Positions 1 to 9,200 of a stretch of 64,000 nt of DNA are shown here, in pieces (position 1 is the first letter of the stretch; every line of letters begins with the position of its first letter). The position numbers and the translations under genes were made by a program. The stretch is from assembly GCF_001011155.1 (NCBI RefSeq), contig NZ_CP011479.1, positions 3,056,501 through 3,120,500 of the forward strand. The letters are read 5' to 3'. The stretch comes from Hoeflea sp. IMCC20628 (GTDB lineage: Bacteria; Pseudomonadota; Alphaproteobacteria; Rhizobiales; Rhizobiaceae). The notes beneath the pieces are model-generated. The model made no database searches. It saw only the letters and a program-made list of their open reading frames with translations, and was not told where the DNA came from.

Positions 1-80
1 CCTCCGAGGCGCGGCAATACAGTGGCCGTGCGGTCGACGCCGAATGGAAATGCCCCTTCGCACACAAGGAAGTTGCCTGA
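1..80 (+). CDS. C-terminal tail of an unidentified protein (5' end outside window)
   Basis: An open frame enters from the left edge (first complete codon at 3) and stops with TGA at 78-80. The last 25 residues include WKCPFAHKEVA. The stop lies one base before the ATG of the next gene, the usual geometry of an operon pair here, and an AAGGAAG Shine-Dalgarno for the next gene sits inside this tail. The fragment is too short for me to assign a family. Confidence 0.5.
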   Translation, partial: SEARQYSGRAVDAEWKCPFAHKEVA

Positions 81-81
81 G

Positions 82-678
82 ATGACCCACCGGATCCTAC
101 CACGCAGCGGCACCGCGTTTGAATTGAAGAAGGGCCAATTGCTCACGGTTATCGACCCGGAAGGCGAGCAAGTCTCCGACCTGGTGGCATTCAGCGCGGC
201 CGACACCCGCGAATATTTGTCCTCCGGACGGTCGATCGATTATGCCGGGCGGATATTTCTGACCACCGGAGATATTCTCTATTCGAACCGGTCAAGACCG
301 ATGCTGAGCATTGTCGAGGACGAAGTCGGACGGCATGATTTCAGCCTGACCCCATGCTCGCGCGACACGTTCCGCATCATCTATGGCGACACCGATCCGC
401 ATCATGGCTGCCAGGGCAATCTGGAAAACGCACTTGCGCCCTATGGCATAGGGCCTGACGCGATTCCGATCGCGTTCAATGTCTTCATGCATGTGGCGGT
501 CGACAGCGACAGCGGCGAGATCAAGGTGCTGCCTCCCCTGAGCAAGCCGGGGCAAAAGACCGTGTTCCGTGCCGAGATGGATCTGGTCATCGCCATGACC
601 GCCTGCTCCGCCGGACAATCCAACAATTTCCGCTACAAGCCGATCGATTACCGGATCGAAGATGCTGCCATAGCCTGA
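82..678 (+). CDS. DUF1989 (urea carboxylase-associated type) family protein
   Basis: The product is 198 residues if started at ATG 82, which has AAGGAAG about 9 bases upstream; an in-frame ATG at 22 has no comparable site and would overlap the preceding gene. The motifs MLSIVEDEVGRHDFSLTPCS, HHGCQGNLENAL, FNVFMHVAVD and AGQSNNFRYKPI match the DUF1989 family, proteins often found beside urea amidolyase or amino-compound catabolic genes. Their chemistry is not established; conserved Cys and His residues suggest metal binding. The gene follows the unidentified tail by one base and converges on the TRAP permease gene six bases away. No urea amidolyase gene is visible, so its role here is unknown. 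Confidence 0.75.
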   Translation: MTHRILPRSGTAFELKKGQLLTVIDPEGEQVSDLVAFSAADTREYLSSGRSIDYAGRIFLTTGDILYSNRSRPMLSIVEDEVGRHDFSLTPCSRDTFRIIYGDTDPHHGCQGNLENALAPYGIGPDAIPIAFNVFMHVAVDSDSGEIKVLPPLSKPGQKTVFRAEMDLVIAMTACSAGQSNNFRYKPIDYRIEDAAIA

Positions 679-684
679 CCGGTT

Positions 685-2235
685 CTAGAAGATGACGCCA
701 GGCAGCCAGGTCGCCAGTTGCGGCAGCAGCCAGACCAGAGAAATGCCGACGATCTGCAACCCGATGAACGGCACCACACCGGCATAGATCTGGCCGGTGG
801 TGACTTCCGGCGGCGCCGCTCCGCGCAGATAAAACAGCGAGAAACCGAAGGGCGGGGTGAGGAAACTGGTCTGCAGATTGATCGCCAGCAACACGCCGAG
901 CCAGATCGGGTCATGCCCCATCATGATCAGCGGCGGGGCGATCAGCGGCAGCACGATCACCGAGATCTCGACGAAATCGAGAAAGAAGCCAAGTACGAAA
1001 ACAAAGGCCATGCAGAATAACAAGGCGCCCGCCGGACCGCCGGGCATGTTGGCAAGGATATGCGCCACCCGCTCCTCGCCACCAAGGCCGATAAAGACCA
1101 GCGAAAACATGCCGGCGGCAAGAATGGTGGCGAAGATCATTGCGGTCATGGTCAGGGTGGAATCGACGGCGGCATGCAGCGTTTTGGTGCGGAACGTGGC
1201 ACGAAGGGCTGTCAGGATCGCTACCGCACCGACAATGGTCAGCATGATGTATAAGCCACCGGCGCTCAGCGAGCCGATGCCGAGATCATTGCGCTGCAGG
1301 CGCACCGGGAACAGACCGGCAAGGATGCCCAGGCAGATCAGCGCCGCCGCACCCCAAAGAATGATTCGCGGGCTTTTGCCGACCCGCATGCCGGCCATCA
1401 ATAAGGCGCCAATAGCTCCGACCGATGCGGCTTCGGTGGGAGTCGCGACACCACCGAGAATGGCGCCGAGAACCGTGAATATCAGCAACACTGGCGGAAT
1501 AATTGCCGAGATGATCTCACGCCTGTCCGGCTTGGGTGTATCGAGCGTCGCCGGAGGCATGTCGCCGGGGCGGATCAGGCCGTGCACCAGAATGTAGATC
1601 AGGTAAAGCACCACCAGCGTCAGGCCGGGAATAAGCGCGGCGGCAAAAAACTGGCCCACCGACAGTGCTTCGACAGAGAACTTGCCCTGCTCGTACTGCG
1701 CCTGCTGAAACGCGTTGGACATGACATCGGCGAGAATGATCAGCAGCGTCGAGGGCGGGATGATCTGGCCCAAGGTGCCTGCGGTGCATACAATTCCCGA
1801 AGCGACACGCGGATCATAGCCGGAGCGCAGCATGGTTGGCAGCGCAATCATGCCCATGGCAACGACGGTGGCCCCGACAATGCCGGTGGAGGCCGCGAGC
1901 AGCGCACCGACGAGCACCACGGAAATACCTAGGCCGCCGCGCAACTGCCCGAACAACCGGCCCATGGTGTCGAGCAGCTCCTCGGCGATGCGGCTTTTCT
2001 CCAGCACCGCGCCCATTAGCACAAACAGCGGAATGGCAATCAGAACCTGGTTGGAAATCAGGCCGAAGACACGCTGGCCGGTGGCGCCCATCAGCGTGAT
2101 GTCCATGACGCCGAGCGCCCAGCCGAGATAGGCGAAGACGACCGCCACCCCGGCAATCGAAAACGACACCGGAAAGCCGAGCAGGATGGCGCCCATCAGG
2201 GCTGCGAACATGATGAGATCGAGATACTGGCTCAT
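685..2235 (-). CDS. dctM: TRAP transporter large permease subunit (DctM type)
   Basis: This is the membrane subunit (516 residues) carrying the sodium-coupled transport pathway of a TRAP transporter. Typical DctM features are visible: GIVGATVVAMGMIALPTML near residues 118-136, GTLGQIIPPSTLLII near 153-167 and ATPTEAASVGA near 264-274. The protein is longer than the usual 425-440 residues because of an extra stretch at about 290-350 with one or two added hydrophobic segments. The start ATG overlaps the stop of dctQ by four bases (ATGA), so translation is probably coupled. It is the last gene of the minus-strand series beginning with hutI, so histidine, urocanate or a breakdown product is the most economical guess for the substrate. 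Confidence 0.9.
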   Translation of the reverse strand: MSQYLDLIMFAALMGAILLGFPVSFSIAGVAVVFAYLGWALGVMDITLMGATGQRVFGLISNQVLIAIPLFVLMGAVLEKSRIAEELLDTMGRLFGQLRGGLGISVVLVGALLAASTGIVGATVVAMGMIALPTMLRSGYDPRVASGIVCTAGTLGQIIPPSTLLIILADVMSNAFQQAQYEQGKFSVEALSVGQFFAAALIPGLTLVVLYLIYILVHGLIRPGDMPPATLDTPKPDRREIISAIIPPVLLIFTVLGAILGGVATPTEAASVGAIGALLMAGMRVGKSPRIILWGAAALICLGILAGLFPVRLQRNDLGIGSLSAGGLYIMLTIVGAVAILTALRATFRTKTLHAAVDSTLTMTAMIFATILAAGMFSLVFIGLGGEERVAHILANMPGGPAGALLFCMAFVFVLGFFLDFVEISVIVLPLIAPPLIMMGHDPIWLGVLLAINLQTSFLTPPFGFSLFYLRGAAPPEVTTGQIYAGVVPFIGLQIVGISLVWLLPQLATWLPGVIF

Positions 2236-2744
2236 GCGTCGGCCTTTGGCGCGGAGGTCTGAGGCAGCATCAGCCGGATCAGCAGGGACAGAGATTGCAG
2301 CATCAGCAGGATGCAGAAGGCCGGGATCAGCGACTTGAGCAGGAACACCGCTTCAATGCCGCCGACCGAAATCGGACCTTCGAGAATTTTCCAGGAATTG
2401 CGCACCGACGGCCAGGACCAGTAGAGCAGCACCAGCATGGATGGCATCAGCAGAAACAGATGGCCGAAAATGTCGATGCGGCGGCGGCCGACGTCAGTTG
2501 CCTTGGCGTAGAAGACATCGACGCGGACATGCTTGTCGACCAGCAGCGTGTAGGCAGCACCCAGCATGAACAGCGTCGCGTGCATGTAGAGCACGCTTTC
2601 CTGCACGGCGATGAAGTTGACGCCGAAGACGTAGCGTCCGACCACGATGGCGAACTGCACCAGCACCATCAACAGCGCCAGCCAGCGGATGACACTTGCC
2701 GTGGCCCGGCTGATAGAATCGAGAATGTCAGCCAGACGCTGCAT
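2232..2744 (-). CDS. dctQ: TRAP transporter small permease subunit (DctQ type)
   Basis: This 170-residue hydrophobic protein has four predicted membrane helices and a GRYVFGVNFIAVQE segment typical of DctQ proteins. DctQ pairs with DctM in the inner membrane. The gene sits between dctP and dctM, overlaps dctM by ATGA and is separated from dctP by a 62-base gap containing a strong hairpin. The ATG at 2744 is supported by a GAGGGA sequence a few bases upstream. Confidence 0.88.
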   Translation of the reverse strand: MQRLADILDSISRATASVIRWLALLMVLVQFAIVVGRYVFGVNFIAVQESVLYMHATLFMLGAAYTLLVDKHVRVDVFYAKATDVGRRRIDIFGHLFLLMPSMLVLLYWSWPSVRNSWKILEGPISVGGIEAVFLLKSLIPAFCILLMLQSLSLLIRLMLPQTSAPKADA

Positions 2745-2764
2745 GCAGTTCCCTCTTGCTGTGA

Positions 2765-2795
2765 TGACCGGCGCGGGACGTGCCCGCGCCGGTCA
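2765..2795 (-). terminator. Intercistronic hairpin between dctP and dctQ
   Basis: A perfect 13-base inverted repeat (arms TGACCGGCGCGGG and its complement, loop of 5) lies between the binding-protein gene and the small permease gene. No run of T follows on the minus strand, so it is more likely a 3' stabiliser or partial attenuator than a complete terminator. Such a hairpin would favour more binding protein than membrane subunits. Confidence 0.65.
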
Positions 2796-2806
2796 GAGTC
2801 TTGCTA

Positions 2807-3895
2807 TCAGTAGCCCATCACGGAGGCGCGGGCGTTCATCTGCCCGTTGTCGGCATAAGTCATGTAGCCACCGACCAGATCCCGATAGGAAACGTAGCTT
2901 TCGGTGATGCGCTTGACCAGTTCATCATCGTTCTGGCGCAACTCGTCAACAACCTCTTCGGCCGCCTTGCCCATGGCGACGATAACATCGTCAGGCAGCT
3001 TGCGAACCATGACACCGTGCTCGGAGACCAGCGTCTTGAGTGACTGGGCGTGCTTGGTGGTGTATTCGGTCCAGACCGGATTGTAGAGGCTTTCGCAAGC
3101 CAGCGAGACCACCTGCTGCAGATCGTCTGGCAGCTCGGCAAAGGCTGCGGCGTTGACGCCACATTCCTCAGCCGATGATGGCTCACCAACGCCGGGCCAG
3201 TAGTAGTTCTTGGCAACCTGGTAGAAGCCGAGAGCGGAATCAGACCACGGGCCGATGAATTCACCGGCGTCGAGCGCGCCGGTCTGCAGCGCCTGGAACA
3301 TCGCCGGGCCGCTCATGGCTTCAGATGCCATCCCGAGCTTGTTGGCCATTTCCGAGGCGAGACCGGCGGTGCGGAACTTCAGGCCCTTGAGATCTTCAAC
3401 CGAGTTGATCTCGTTGCGGAACCAGCCAGCCCACTGCGGACCGGAATTGCCGCACAGGAACGGCTTGACGCCGAAGCGGCCATACATTTCGTCATACAGC
3501 GCCTGACCACCGCCATGCTGCATCCAACCGAACTGCTCGTCAGCGCGGAGGCCGAAAGGCTGCGAACCGAACAGCAGGATGCCCTTGGACTTGGAGCCCC
3601 AGTAGGCAGGAACGGCATGATAGAGCTCGGCAGTGCCTTCGGACACGGCGTCAAAAACACCCGGACCCGGGACGATTTCACCGGCTGCATAGAGCTTGAC
3701 CTCGATGCGGCCGCCCGACAGCGTGGTGATGCGGTCGGCCAGAAGCTGGGCGGCAACGCCCGGGCCTGGCAGGTTCTTCGGCCATGCGGTGACCATCTTC
3801 CACTGGCGCTTGTCCTGCGCAATTGCAGGGGTGGCAAGTGTTGCAGCCGCGGCCGCACCGGCGACGCCGGCCTTCAGGAATTTTCTTCTCTGCAT
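2807..3895 (-). CDS. dctP: TRAP transporter periplasmic solute-binding protein (DctP/TakP type)
   Basis: The 362-residue product starts at ATG 3895, preceded by GAGAGGA. The frame stays open further upstream, but that part runs through hutU and is rejected. The N-terminus carries a Tat signal: RRKFLK at residues 3-8, an alanine-rich hydrophobic stretch and AIAQ before the cleavage point. The mature part has TRAP receptor motifs (GLKFRTAGLASEMANKLG, ALQTGALDAGEFIGPWSD) resembling 2-oxo-acid/mannitol-chloroaromatic type receptors such as TakP. It begins 23 bases after hutU on the same strand with no terminator visible between, which ties it to histidine catabolism. The actual ligand cannot be read from sequence. 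Confidence 0.88.
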   Translation of the reverse strand: MQRRKFLKAGVAGAAAAATLATPAIAQDKRQWKMVTAWPKNLPGPGVAAQLLADRITTLSGGRIEVKLYAAGEIVPGPGVFDAVSEGTAELYHAVPAYWGSKSKGILLFGSQPFGLRADEQFGWMQHGGGQALYDEMYGRFGVKPFLCGNSGPQWAGWFRNEINSVEDLKGLKFRTAGLASEMANKLGMASEAMSGPAMFQALQTGALDAGEFIGPWSDSALGFYQVAKNYYWPGVGEPSSAEECGVNAAAFAELPDDLQQVVSLACESLYNPVWTEYTTKHAQSLKTLVSEHGVMVRKLPDDVIVAMGKAAEEVVDELRQNDDELVKRITESYVSYRDLVGGYMTYADNGQMNARASVMGY

Positions 3896-3918
3896 AATCA
3901 GTCCTCTCAGTTTATCGT

Positions 3919-5601
3919 TCACCCAAGTATTGCGGGCAGATTGAGCCCGTGTTCGCGCGCGCAATCGAGCGCGATGTCGTAGCCGGCATCGGCATGACGC
4001 CAGACACCGGAAGCCGGATCGTTCCACAGCACCCGCTCGAGGCGTTTGGCTGCAGATTCGGTGCCATCGGCAACGACAACCATGCCGGAGTGCTGGGAGA
4101 AGCCCATGCCGACGCCGCCGCCATGGTGGATCGACACCCAGGTGGCACCCGATGCGGTGTTGACCAGAGCATTGAGCAGCGGCCAATCGCTGACGGCGTC
4201 GGAGCCGTCCTTCATGGCTTCGGTCTCACGATTGGGCGAAGCGACGGAGCCGGAATCAAGGTGATCACGACCAATGACGATCGGCGCCTTGAGCTCGCCC
4301 GAGGCCACCATTTCGTTGAATGCCAGACCGGCACGATGGCGGTCGCCGAGACCGATCCAGCAGATCCGCGCCGGCAGGCCCTGGAAGGCAATGCGTTCGC
4401 GGGCCATGTCGAGCCAGGCGTGGAGATGGGTGTTTTCGGGGAACAGCTCTTTCATCTTGGCGTCGGTCTTGTAGATGTCTTCCGGATCGCCCGAGAGTGC
4501 GACCCAACGGAACGGACCGATGCCGCGGCAAAACAGCGGCCGGATATAAGCCGGAACGAAGCCGGGGAATGCGAAGGCATTTTCCAGGCCCTCATCCTGG
4601 GCGACCTGGCGGATGTTGTTGCCGTAATCGAGCGTCGGAACGCCGGCATTCCAGAAATCCACCATGGCGCCGACCTGATTTTTCATGCTGGCACGGGCGG
4701 CTTTCTCAACTGCCTTTGGGTCACTTTCCTGCTTTTCGCGCCATTCGGCGACATTCCAGCCCTGCGGCAGGTAACCGTGCAGCGGGTCATGCGCCGAGGT
4801 CTGGTCGGTGACCATATCAGGGCGCGGGCCGCCTGCCTTCATGCGCGCGGCGAGCTCGATGAAGACGTCGGCGGCGTTGCCGAGAAGGCCGACTGATTTG
4901 GCTTCACCGGCCTTGGTCCACTTGTCGATCATGGCGAGCGCTTCATCAAGCGTATGCGCCTTGGCATCGACATAGCGGGTGCGCAGGCGGAAATCGATGC
5001 GGGTCTCATCGCACTCGACGGCGAGACAACAGGCGCCGGCCATCACGGCTGCCAGCGGCTGTGCGCCGCCCATGCCGCCGAGGCCGCCGGTCAGGATCCA
5101 CTTGCCGGTGAGATCGCCGTCATAATGCTGGCGGCCGGCTTCGGCGAAAGTCTCGAACGTGCCCTGAACGATGCCTTGCGTGCCGATATAGATCCACGAT
5201 CCGGCGGTCATCTGGCCGTACATGGCGAGCCCGCGCTTGTCGAGTTCGTTGAAATGGTCCCAGTTGGCCCAGTGCGGCACCAGGTTGGAGTTGGCGATCA
5301 ACACGCGTGGCGCGTCGACATGGGTACGGACCACGGCCACCGGCTTGCCCGACTGGACCACCAGCGTCTCGTCGTCATTGAGTTCCTTGAGGCTGGCGAC
5401 AATCTGGTCAAAATCCTTCCAGGTGCGCGCGGCCCGGCCGATGCCGCCATAGACCACCAACTCATGCGGGTTCTCGGCGACATCGGGATGCAGATTGTTC
5501 ATCAGCATCCGCATCGGCGCTTCGGTGAGCCAGCTCTTGGCTGTGATCTCGGTGCCTGTCGGCGGATAGACATCGCGCTGATTGTGTCTCGGATTGGTCA
5601 T
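3919..5601 (-). CDS. hutU: Urocanate hydratase
   Basis: This cytoplasmic enzyme (EC 4.2.1.49) converts urocanate to 4-imidazolone-5-propanoate using tightly bound NAD+ as an electrophile. The 560-residue length is normal for the family. The glycine-rich [10 protein letters not shown] at 172-181 is the NAD-binding loop, and Cys414 in [10 protein letters not shown] is the expected active-site cysteine. The start ATG overlaps the hutG stop by ATGA. It is the fourth gene of the hutI-H-G-U run and is followed 23 bases later by the TRAP receptor gene. Confidence 0.97.
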   Translation of the reverse strand: MTNPRHNQRDVYPPTGTEITAKSWLTEAPMRMLMNNLHPDVAENPHELVVYGGIGRAARTWKDFDQIVASLKELNDDETLVVQSGKPVAVVRTHVDAPRVLIANSNLVPHWANWDHFNELDKRGLAMYGQMTAGSWIYIGTQGIVQGTFETFAEAGRQHYDGDLTGKWILTGGLGGMGGAQPLAAVMAGACCLAVECDETRIDFRLRTRYVDAKAHTLDEALAMIDKWTKAGEAKSVGLLGNAADVFIELAARMKAGGPRPDMVTDQTSAHDPLHGYLPQGWNVAEWREKQESDPKAVEKAARASMKNQVGAMVDFWNAGVPTLDYGNNIRQVAQDEGLENAFAFPGFVPAYIRPLFCRGIGPFRWVALSGDPEDIYKTDAKMKELFPENTHLHAWLDMARERIAFQGLPARICWIGLGDRHRAGLAFNEMVASGELKAPIVIGRDHLDSGSVASPNRETEAMKDGSDAVSDWPLLNALVNTASGATWVSIHHGGGVGMGFSQHSGMVVVADGTESAAKRLERVLWNDPASGVWRHADAGYDIALDCAREHGLNLPAILG

Positions 5602-6398
5602 GATTGGCCTCCCACTAAAGCTGCCAGATCGGCAATTGATGTCAGAATTGTCTTTAGATGCACGCGCAGCCGGTCCGCCTTGGCCTCGTCATAGGCAAAG
5701 GGAAGCTCCTCGGTGGCCAGATGCGTGCTTTGCGCCAGTTCCATCTGGATGGCGTGAATGTTGTCAGCCGGCCGGCCATAGTGACGCGTGGTCCAGCCGC
5801 CCTTGAAGCGGCCATTGAGGACGCTCGAATAGCCTTCAGCACCAGCGCAGATGCCGTTGACGACCGCCTCGATCACAGGCGCGCAGGTAGCGCCATTGTT
5901 GGTGCCGATGTTGAAATCGGGCAGCGTGCTATCGAACAGGAACGGGATTTTGGAGCGGATCGAGTGGCAGTCATAGAGGATGGCGACGCCATGGATCGCG
6001 CGCACCCTTTCGAGCTCTGCTTCCAGTGCCACGTGATAGGGTGCATGCCAGGCAAGGCGGCGCGCCTCGATCTCGGCGGCATCCGGCTCTTCCAGCCACA
6101 GCGGCTCGCCATCGAAATTTGTCATCGGCACCAGGCCGGTGGTGTTCTGGCCTGGATAAAGGCTTTCGCCCGACGGATCACGATTGGCGTCAACAACGTA
6201 ACGATGGAAATTGGCCCGGACGGTGGTGACGTCGTCCAGCAGGCCGTCATAGAGCTGGTCAACATGCCAATCAGTGTCGCCCATCGTTTGCCCGAGCGGT
6301 GTCAACCGGGCGAAGATATCGGCTGGAACGTGGGTACCGGTGTGCGGCAGACCGAGCACCAGCGGGCTGTCTCCGGGTTTGACCGTGACCGGGGTCAT
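5598..6398 (-). CDS. hutG: N-formylglutamate deformylase (amidohydrolase)
   Basis: The enzyme (EC 3.5.1.68) releases glutamate and formate from N-formylglutamate, the last step of the five-step histidine pathway. Visible motifs are [11 protein letters not shown] near the N-terminus, [11 protein letters not shown] and LYDCHSIRS, where His and Asp residues are expected zinc and catalytic ligands. I place the start at ATG 6398 (266 residues): it overlaps the hutH stop by ATGA and has GGGAGAG upstream, whereas the longer frame from 6434 would intrude into hutH. Having this enzyme together with HutF, and no formiminoglutamase, shows that formiminoglutamate is processed in two steps. Confidence 0.95.
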   Translation of the reverse strand: MTPVTVKPGDSPLVLGLPHTGTHVPADIFARLTPLGQTMGDTDWHVDQLYDGLLDDVTTVRANFHRYVVDANRDPSGESLYPGQNTTGLVPMTNFDGEPLWLEEPDAAEIEARRLAWHAPYHVALEAELERVRAIHGVAILYDCHSIRSKIPFLFDSTLPDFNIGTNNGATCAPVIEAVVNGICAGAEGYSSVLNGRFKGGWTTRHYGRPADNIHAIQMELAQSTHLATEELPFAYDEAKADRLRVHLKTILTSIADLAALVGGQS

Positions 6399-7936
6399 GC
6401 CGTCTCTCCCGCGAGCAGACTTGCCACATCGCATTGGCTCTGCACCCTGCCCTCGGCCACCAGCGCTGCGGCGCTGGCGATGTCGCCGGCCATGAAACGG
6501 TCATCGATGAGCGTGGCGATTTCCGAGCGGATGAGATCCACAGCGCCCTGCAAGGCCGGGCTTGTGGTCAGCGGTGCGCGGAACTCGACGCCTTGGGCTG
6601 CGCACATCAGCTCGACGCCGATGATGACGTTGAGATTGTCGTTCATCCGCAGCAGACGGCGCGCCCCATGGGCGGCCATCGAAACGTGATCTTCCTGATT
6701 GGCCGATGTCGGGGTGGAATCGGTCGAGCATGGATTGGCCAGATGCTTGTTCTCGCTCATCAGTGCTGCGGTGGTGACTTCGGCGATCATCAGGCCTGAG
6801 TTCAGGCCCGGCTTCGGAGTCAGGAACGGCGGCAGATCGAAGGACAGCGTCGGATCAACCATCAGTGCGACACGGCGCTGGGCGATGGCGCCAATCTCGG
6901 CGATGGCGATGGCGATCTGATCTGCAGCAAAGGCCACCGGCTCGGCGTGGAAATTGCCGCCGGAAACGATCTTGCCTTCAGCGACCAGCACCAGCGGGTT
7001 GTCAGAGACCGCATTGGCTTCGATCTCCAGCGTCTGCCCGGCAAAGCGCAAAAGATCGAGTGCCGCGCCTGCGACCTGCGGCTGGCAGCGAATGCAATAG
7101 GGATCCTGCACGCGGGTGTCGCCATCGCGGTGGCTTTCGCGGATCACCGAGCCGTCCATCACTGCGCGCATGGCGCGGGCGACATCGATCTGGCCACGAT
7201 GGCCACGGAAGGCGTGAATGCCTGCTTCGAGCGGCGCGGTCGACCCCATGATCGCGTCAGTCGACAGACAGGACGAGACGACGCTGGCCTGGAGATTGCG
7301 GATGGCGGAGAAGAGGCCGGTCAGCGAACAGGCCGTGGAAAACTGGGTGCCGTTGATCAGGCCGAGACCTTCCTTCGGGGCAAGAACCGCAGGCTCGACT
7401 CCGGCCGCAGCCAGCGCCTGGGCCGCAGGCAAGCGATCGCCCTTGAAGATCGCCTCACCCTCGCCGATCATTGCAGCGGCCATATGGGCCAGCGGTGCAA
7501 GATCGCCCGATGCGCCGACCGAGCCCTGGCTCGGGATCACCGGCGTGACGCCTTCGCGCAGCATGTTCTGAATCACCGACAGCGTCTTCCAGGTGATGCC
7601 CGAGGCGCCGCGTCCGGCCGAGAGAAGCTTCAACGCCATCATCAGCCTTGTGGTGGCGACATCGAGCACTTCGCCGACGCCGCAGCAATGCGACAGGATC
7701 AGGTTGCGCTGCAGTTGCGCAGTATCGCCTGGCTTGATGCGGACGCTGGCGAGCTTTCCGAAGCCGGTGTTGACGCCATAGACGGCCTCATCTCCCGCTG
7801 CAGCCTGACGGACAAGCTCCGCGGCAGCCTCGATGCCCGGCAAGGCGCTGTCATCGAGAACAACCGCCACGCCGGTGCGCCAGATCTGTTCGAGTTGGCC
7901 AAGCGTCGCCTGGCCGGGCAGTAGCGTCAGCGTCAT
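6395..7936 (-). CDS. hutH: Histidine ammonia-lyase (histidase)
   Basis: The enzyme (EC 4.3.1.3) deaminates L-histidine to urocanate. The product is 513 residues from ATG 7936, which overlaps the hutI stop by ATGA; the longer frame from 8017 is rejected. The self-cyclising Ala-Ser-Gly tripeptide that forms the MIO cofactor is at 142-144 in [14 protein letters not shown], and the N-terminal [12 protein letters not shown] is also diagnostic. It is the second gene of the hut operon and catalyses the committed step. Confidence 0.97.
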   Translation of the reverse strand: MTLTLLPGQATLGQLEQIWRTGVAVVLDDSALPGIEAAAELVRQAAAGDEAVYGVNTGFGKLASVRIKPGDTAQLQRNLILSHCCGVGEVLDVATTRLMMALKLLSAGRGASGITWKTLSVIQNMLREGVTPVIPSQGSVGASGDLAPLAHMAAAMIGEGEAIFKGDRLPAAQALAAAGVEPAVLAPKEGLGLINGTQFSTACSLTGLFSAIRNLQASVVSSCLSTDAIMGSTAPLEAGIHAFRGHRGQIDVARAMRAVMDGSVIRESHRDGDTRVQDPYCIRCQPQVAGAALDLLRFAGQTLEIEANAVSDNPLVLVAEGKIVSGGNFHAEPVAFAADQIAIAIAEIGAIAQRRVALMVDPTLSFDLPPFLTPKPGLNSGLMIAEVTTAALMSENKHLANPCSTDSTPTSANQEDHVSMAAHGARRLLRMNDNLNVIIGVELMCAAQGVEFRAPLTTSPALQGAVDLIRSEIATLIDDRFMAGDIASAAALVAEGRVQSQCDVASLLAGETA

Positions 7937-9126
7937 AGCGTGCCTCCAAAAATCCGCTTCCAGAGCGGGTTGAATCCAATGCGGTAGGCCAGTTCCGCCG
8001 GATGCTCGACATCCCAAACGGCGAGATCGGCGCGCAGGTCAGTCTTGATCATTCCGCAGTCGTCGAGGCCAAGCGCATGGGCGGCGTTTCTGGTCACGCC
8101 TGCAAGCGCCTCTTCCGGCGTCATCCGGAACAAGGTGCAGGCCATGTTCATGCTGAGCAGCAGGGAGGTCATTGGTGATGAGCCAGGGTTGCAATCCGTT
8201 GCTACAGCCATCGCCACGCCATTTTGGCGAAATGCATCGATTGGCGGCGCGGCAGTTTCATGCAGGGTGTAAAATGCACCGGGCAGGATCACCGCCACGG
8301 TGCCTGATTTTGCCATGGCGGCAGCATCATTAGCGTTGGCATATTCAAGATGATCAGCAGACAAAGCGCCATAGCTGGCGGCCAATTGCGCACCACCGAG
8401 GTTGGACAGCTGTTCGGCGTGCAACTTGACCGGAATACCGAGCGCCTTGGCCTTGTCGAAGACCCGCGCAATCTGTTCCGGCGAAAATGCAATGCCCTCG
8501 CAAAAACCGTCCACCGCATCGACCAGGCCTTCAGCATGGGCGACATCGAGTGCCGGGATGCAGACCTCGTCGATATAGGCGTCGGGACGACCCTTGTATT
8601 CGGGCGGCACGGCATGGGCGCCAAGAAAACTGGTCCTGACCCGAACCTGGCGGTGCTCGGCCACAGCCTTGGCAGCGCGCAGCATTTTCAACTCGTTTTC
8701 AATATCGAGGCCGTAACCAGACTTGATTTCGATTGTCGACACGCCTTCAGCGATCATCGCATCGACGCGGGTCAAGGCCCCGGCAAGCAGTTCGTCCTGA
8801 TTAGCCTTGCGTGTGGCAGCGACAGTCGAGACGATTCCGCCGCCGGCTCTGGCGACTTCCTCGTAGCTCGCACCTTCAAGCCGCATCTCGAATTCACGGG
8901 CGCGATTGCCACCGTGAACAACGTGGGTGTGACAATCGATCAGCGCCGGCGTAACCAGTCGGCCTTTCAGGTCAAGGCTCTCATCCAGCTTGAATTTGCC
9001 CGGCAAATCGCTTGCCGGTCCAGCCCAGGCGATACGCCCGGCGCGGATGGCCACAGCCCCCTTCTCCACCAGCCCGTAAGCCGATGAACCATCCATGGTC
9101 GCCAATGTCGCGTTGATCAGGAGCAT
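7933..9126 (-). CDS. hutI: Imidazolonepropionase
   Basis: This metal-dependent amidohydrolase (EC 3.5.2.7) opens 4-imidazolone-5-propanoate to N-formiminoglutamate. Metal-ligand motifs are visible: [10 protein letters not shown] in the N-terminal third, [10 protein letters not shown] in the middle and [11 protein letters not shown] near the C-terminus. Length is 397 residues, near the family norm. It is the promoter-proximal gene of the leftward hut-TRAP operon, and its start at 9126 faces hutF across a 74-base gap with a palindromic operator candidate. Confidence 0.95.
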   Translation of the reverse strand: MLLINATLATMDGSSAYGLVEKGAVAIRAGRIAWAGPASDLPGKFKLDESLDLKGRLVTPALIDCHTHVVHGGNRAREFEMRLEGASYEEVARAGGGIVSTVAATRKANQDELLAGALTRVDAMIAEGVSTIEIKSGYGLDIENELKMLRAAKAVAEHRQVRVRTSFLGAHAVPPEYKGRPDAYIDEVCIPALDVAHAEGLVDAVDGFCEGIAFSPEQIARVFDKAKALGIPVKLHAEQLSNLGGAQLAASYGALSADHLEYANANDAAAMAKSGTVAVILPGAFYTLHETAAPPIDAFRQNGVAMAVATDCNPGSSPMTSLLLSMNMACTLFRMTPEEALAGVTRNAAHALGLDDCGMIKTDLRADLAVWDVEHPAELAYRIGFNPLWKRIFGGTL

Positions 9127-9200
9127 AATTTCGCCGTTGTTATGTTCGTGTTATTGGACTATAAGTATATACATAAAAACCTGTCAAGAGGCGTGACACA
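9127..9200. promoter_or_regulatory. Divergent hutI/hutF promoter region with candidate HutC operator
   Basis: This 74-base gap separates two divergent hut genes. At 9165-9172 is the perfect palindrome GTATATAC, flanked by AT-rich sequence (TATAAG before, ATAAAAA after) that extends the symmetry imperfectly. HutC proteins bind AT-rich palindromes in hut promoters and are released by urocanate. The gap also holds the promoters, so one bound repressor could block both directions. The operator assignment is inferred from position and symmetry. Confidence 0.6.

Noticed and set aside
2807-4186. Longer version of the TRAP receptor beginning inside hutU
   Set aside because: The extra 97 residues are low-complexity and Arg/Cys-rich. 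ATG 3895 has a good ribosome site and begins a textbook Tat signal peptide.
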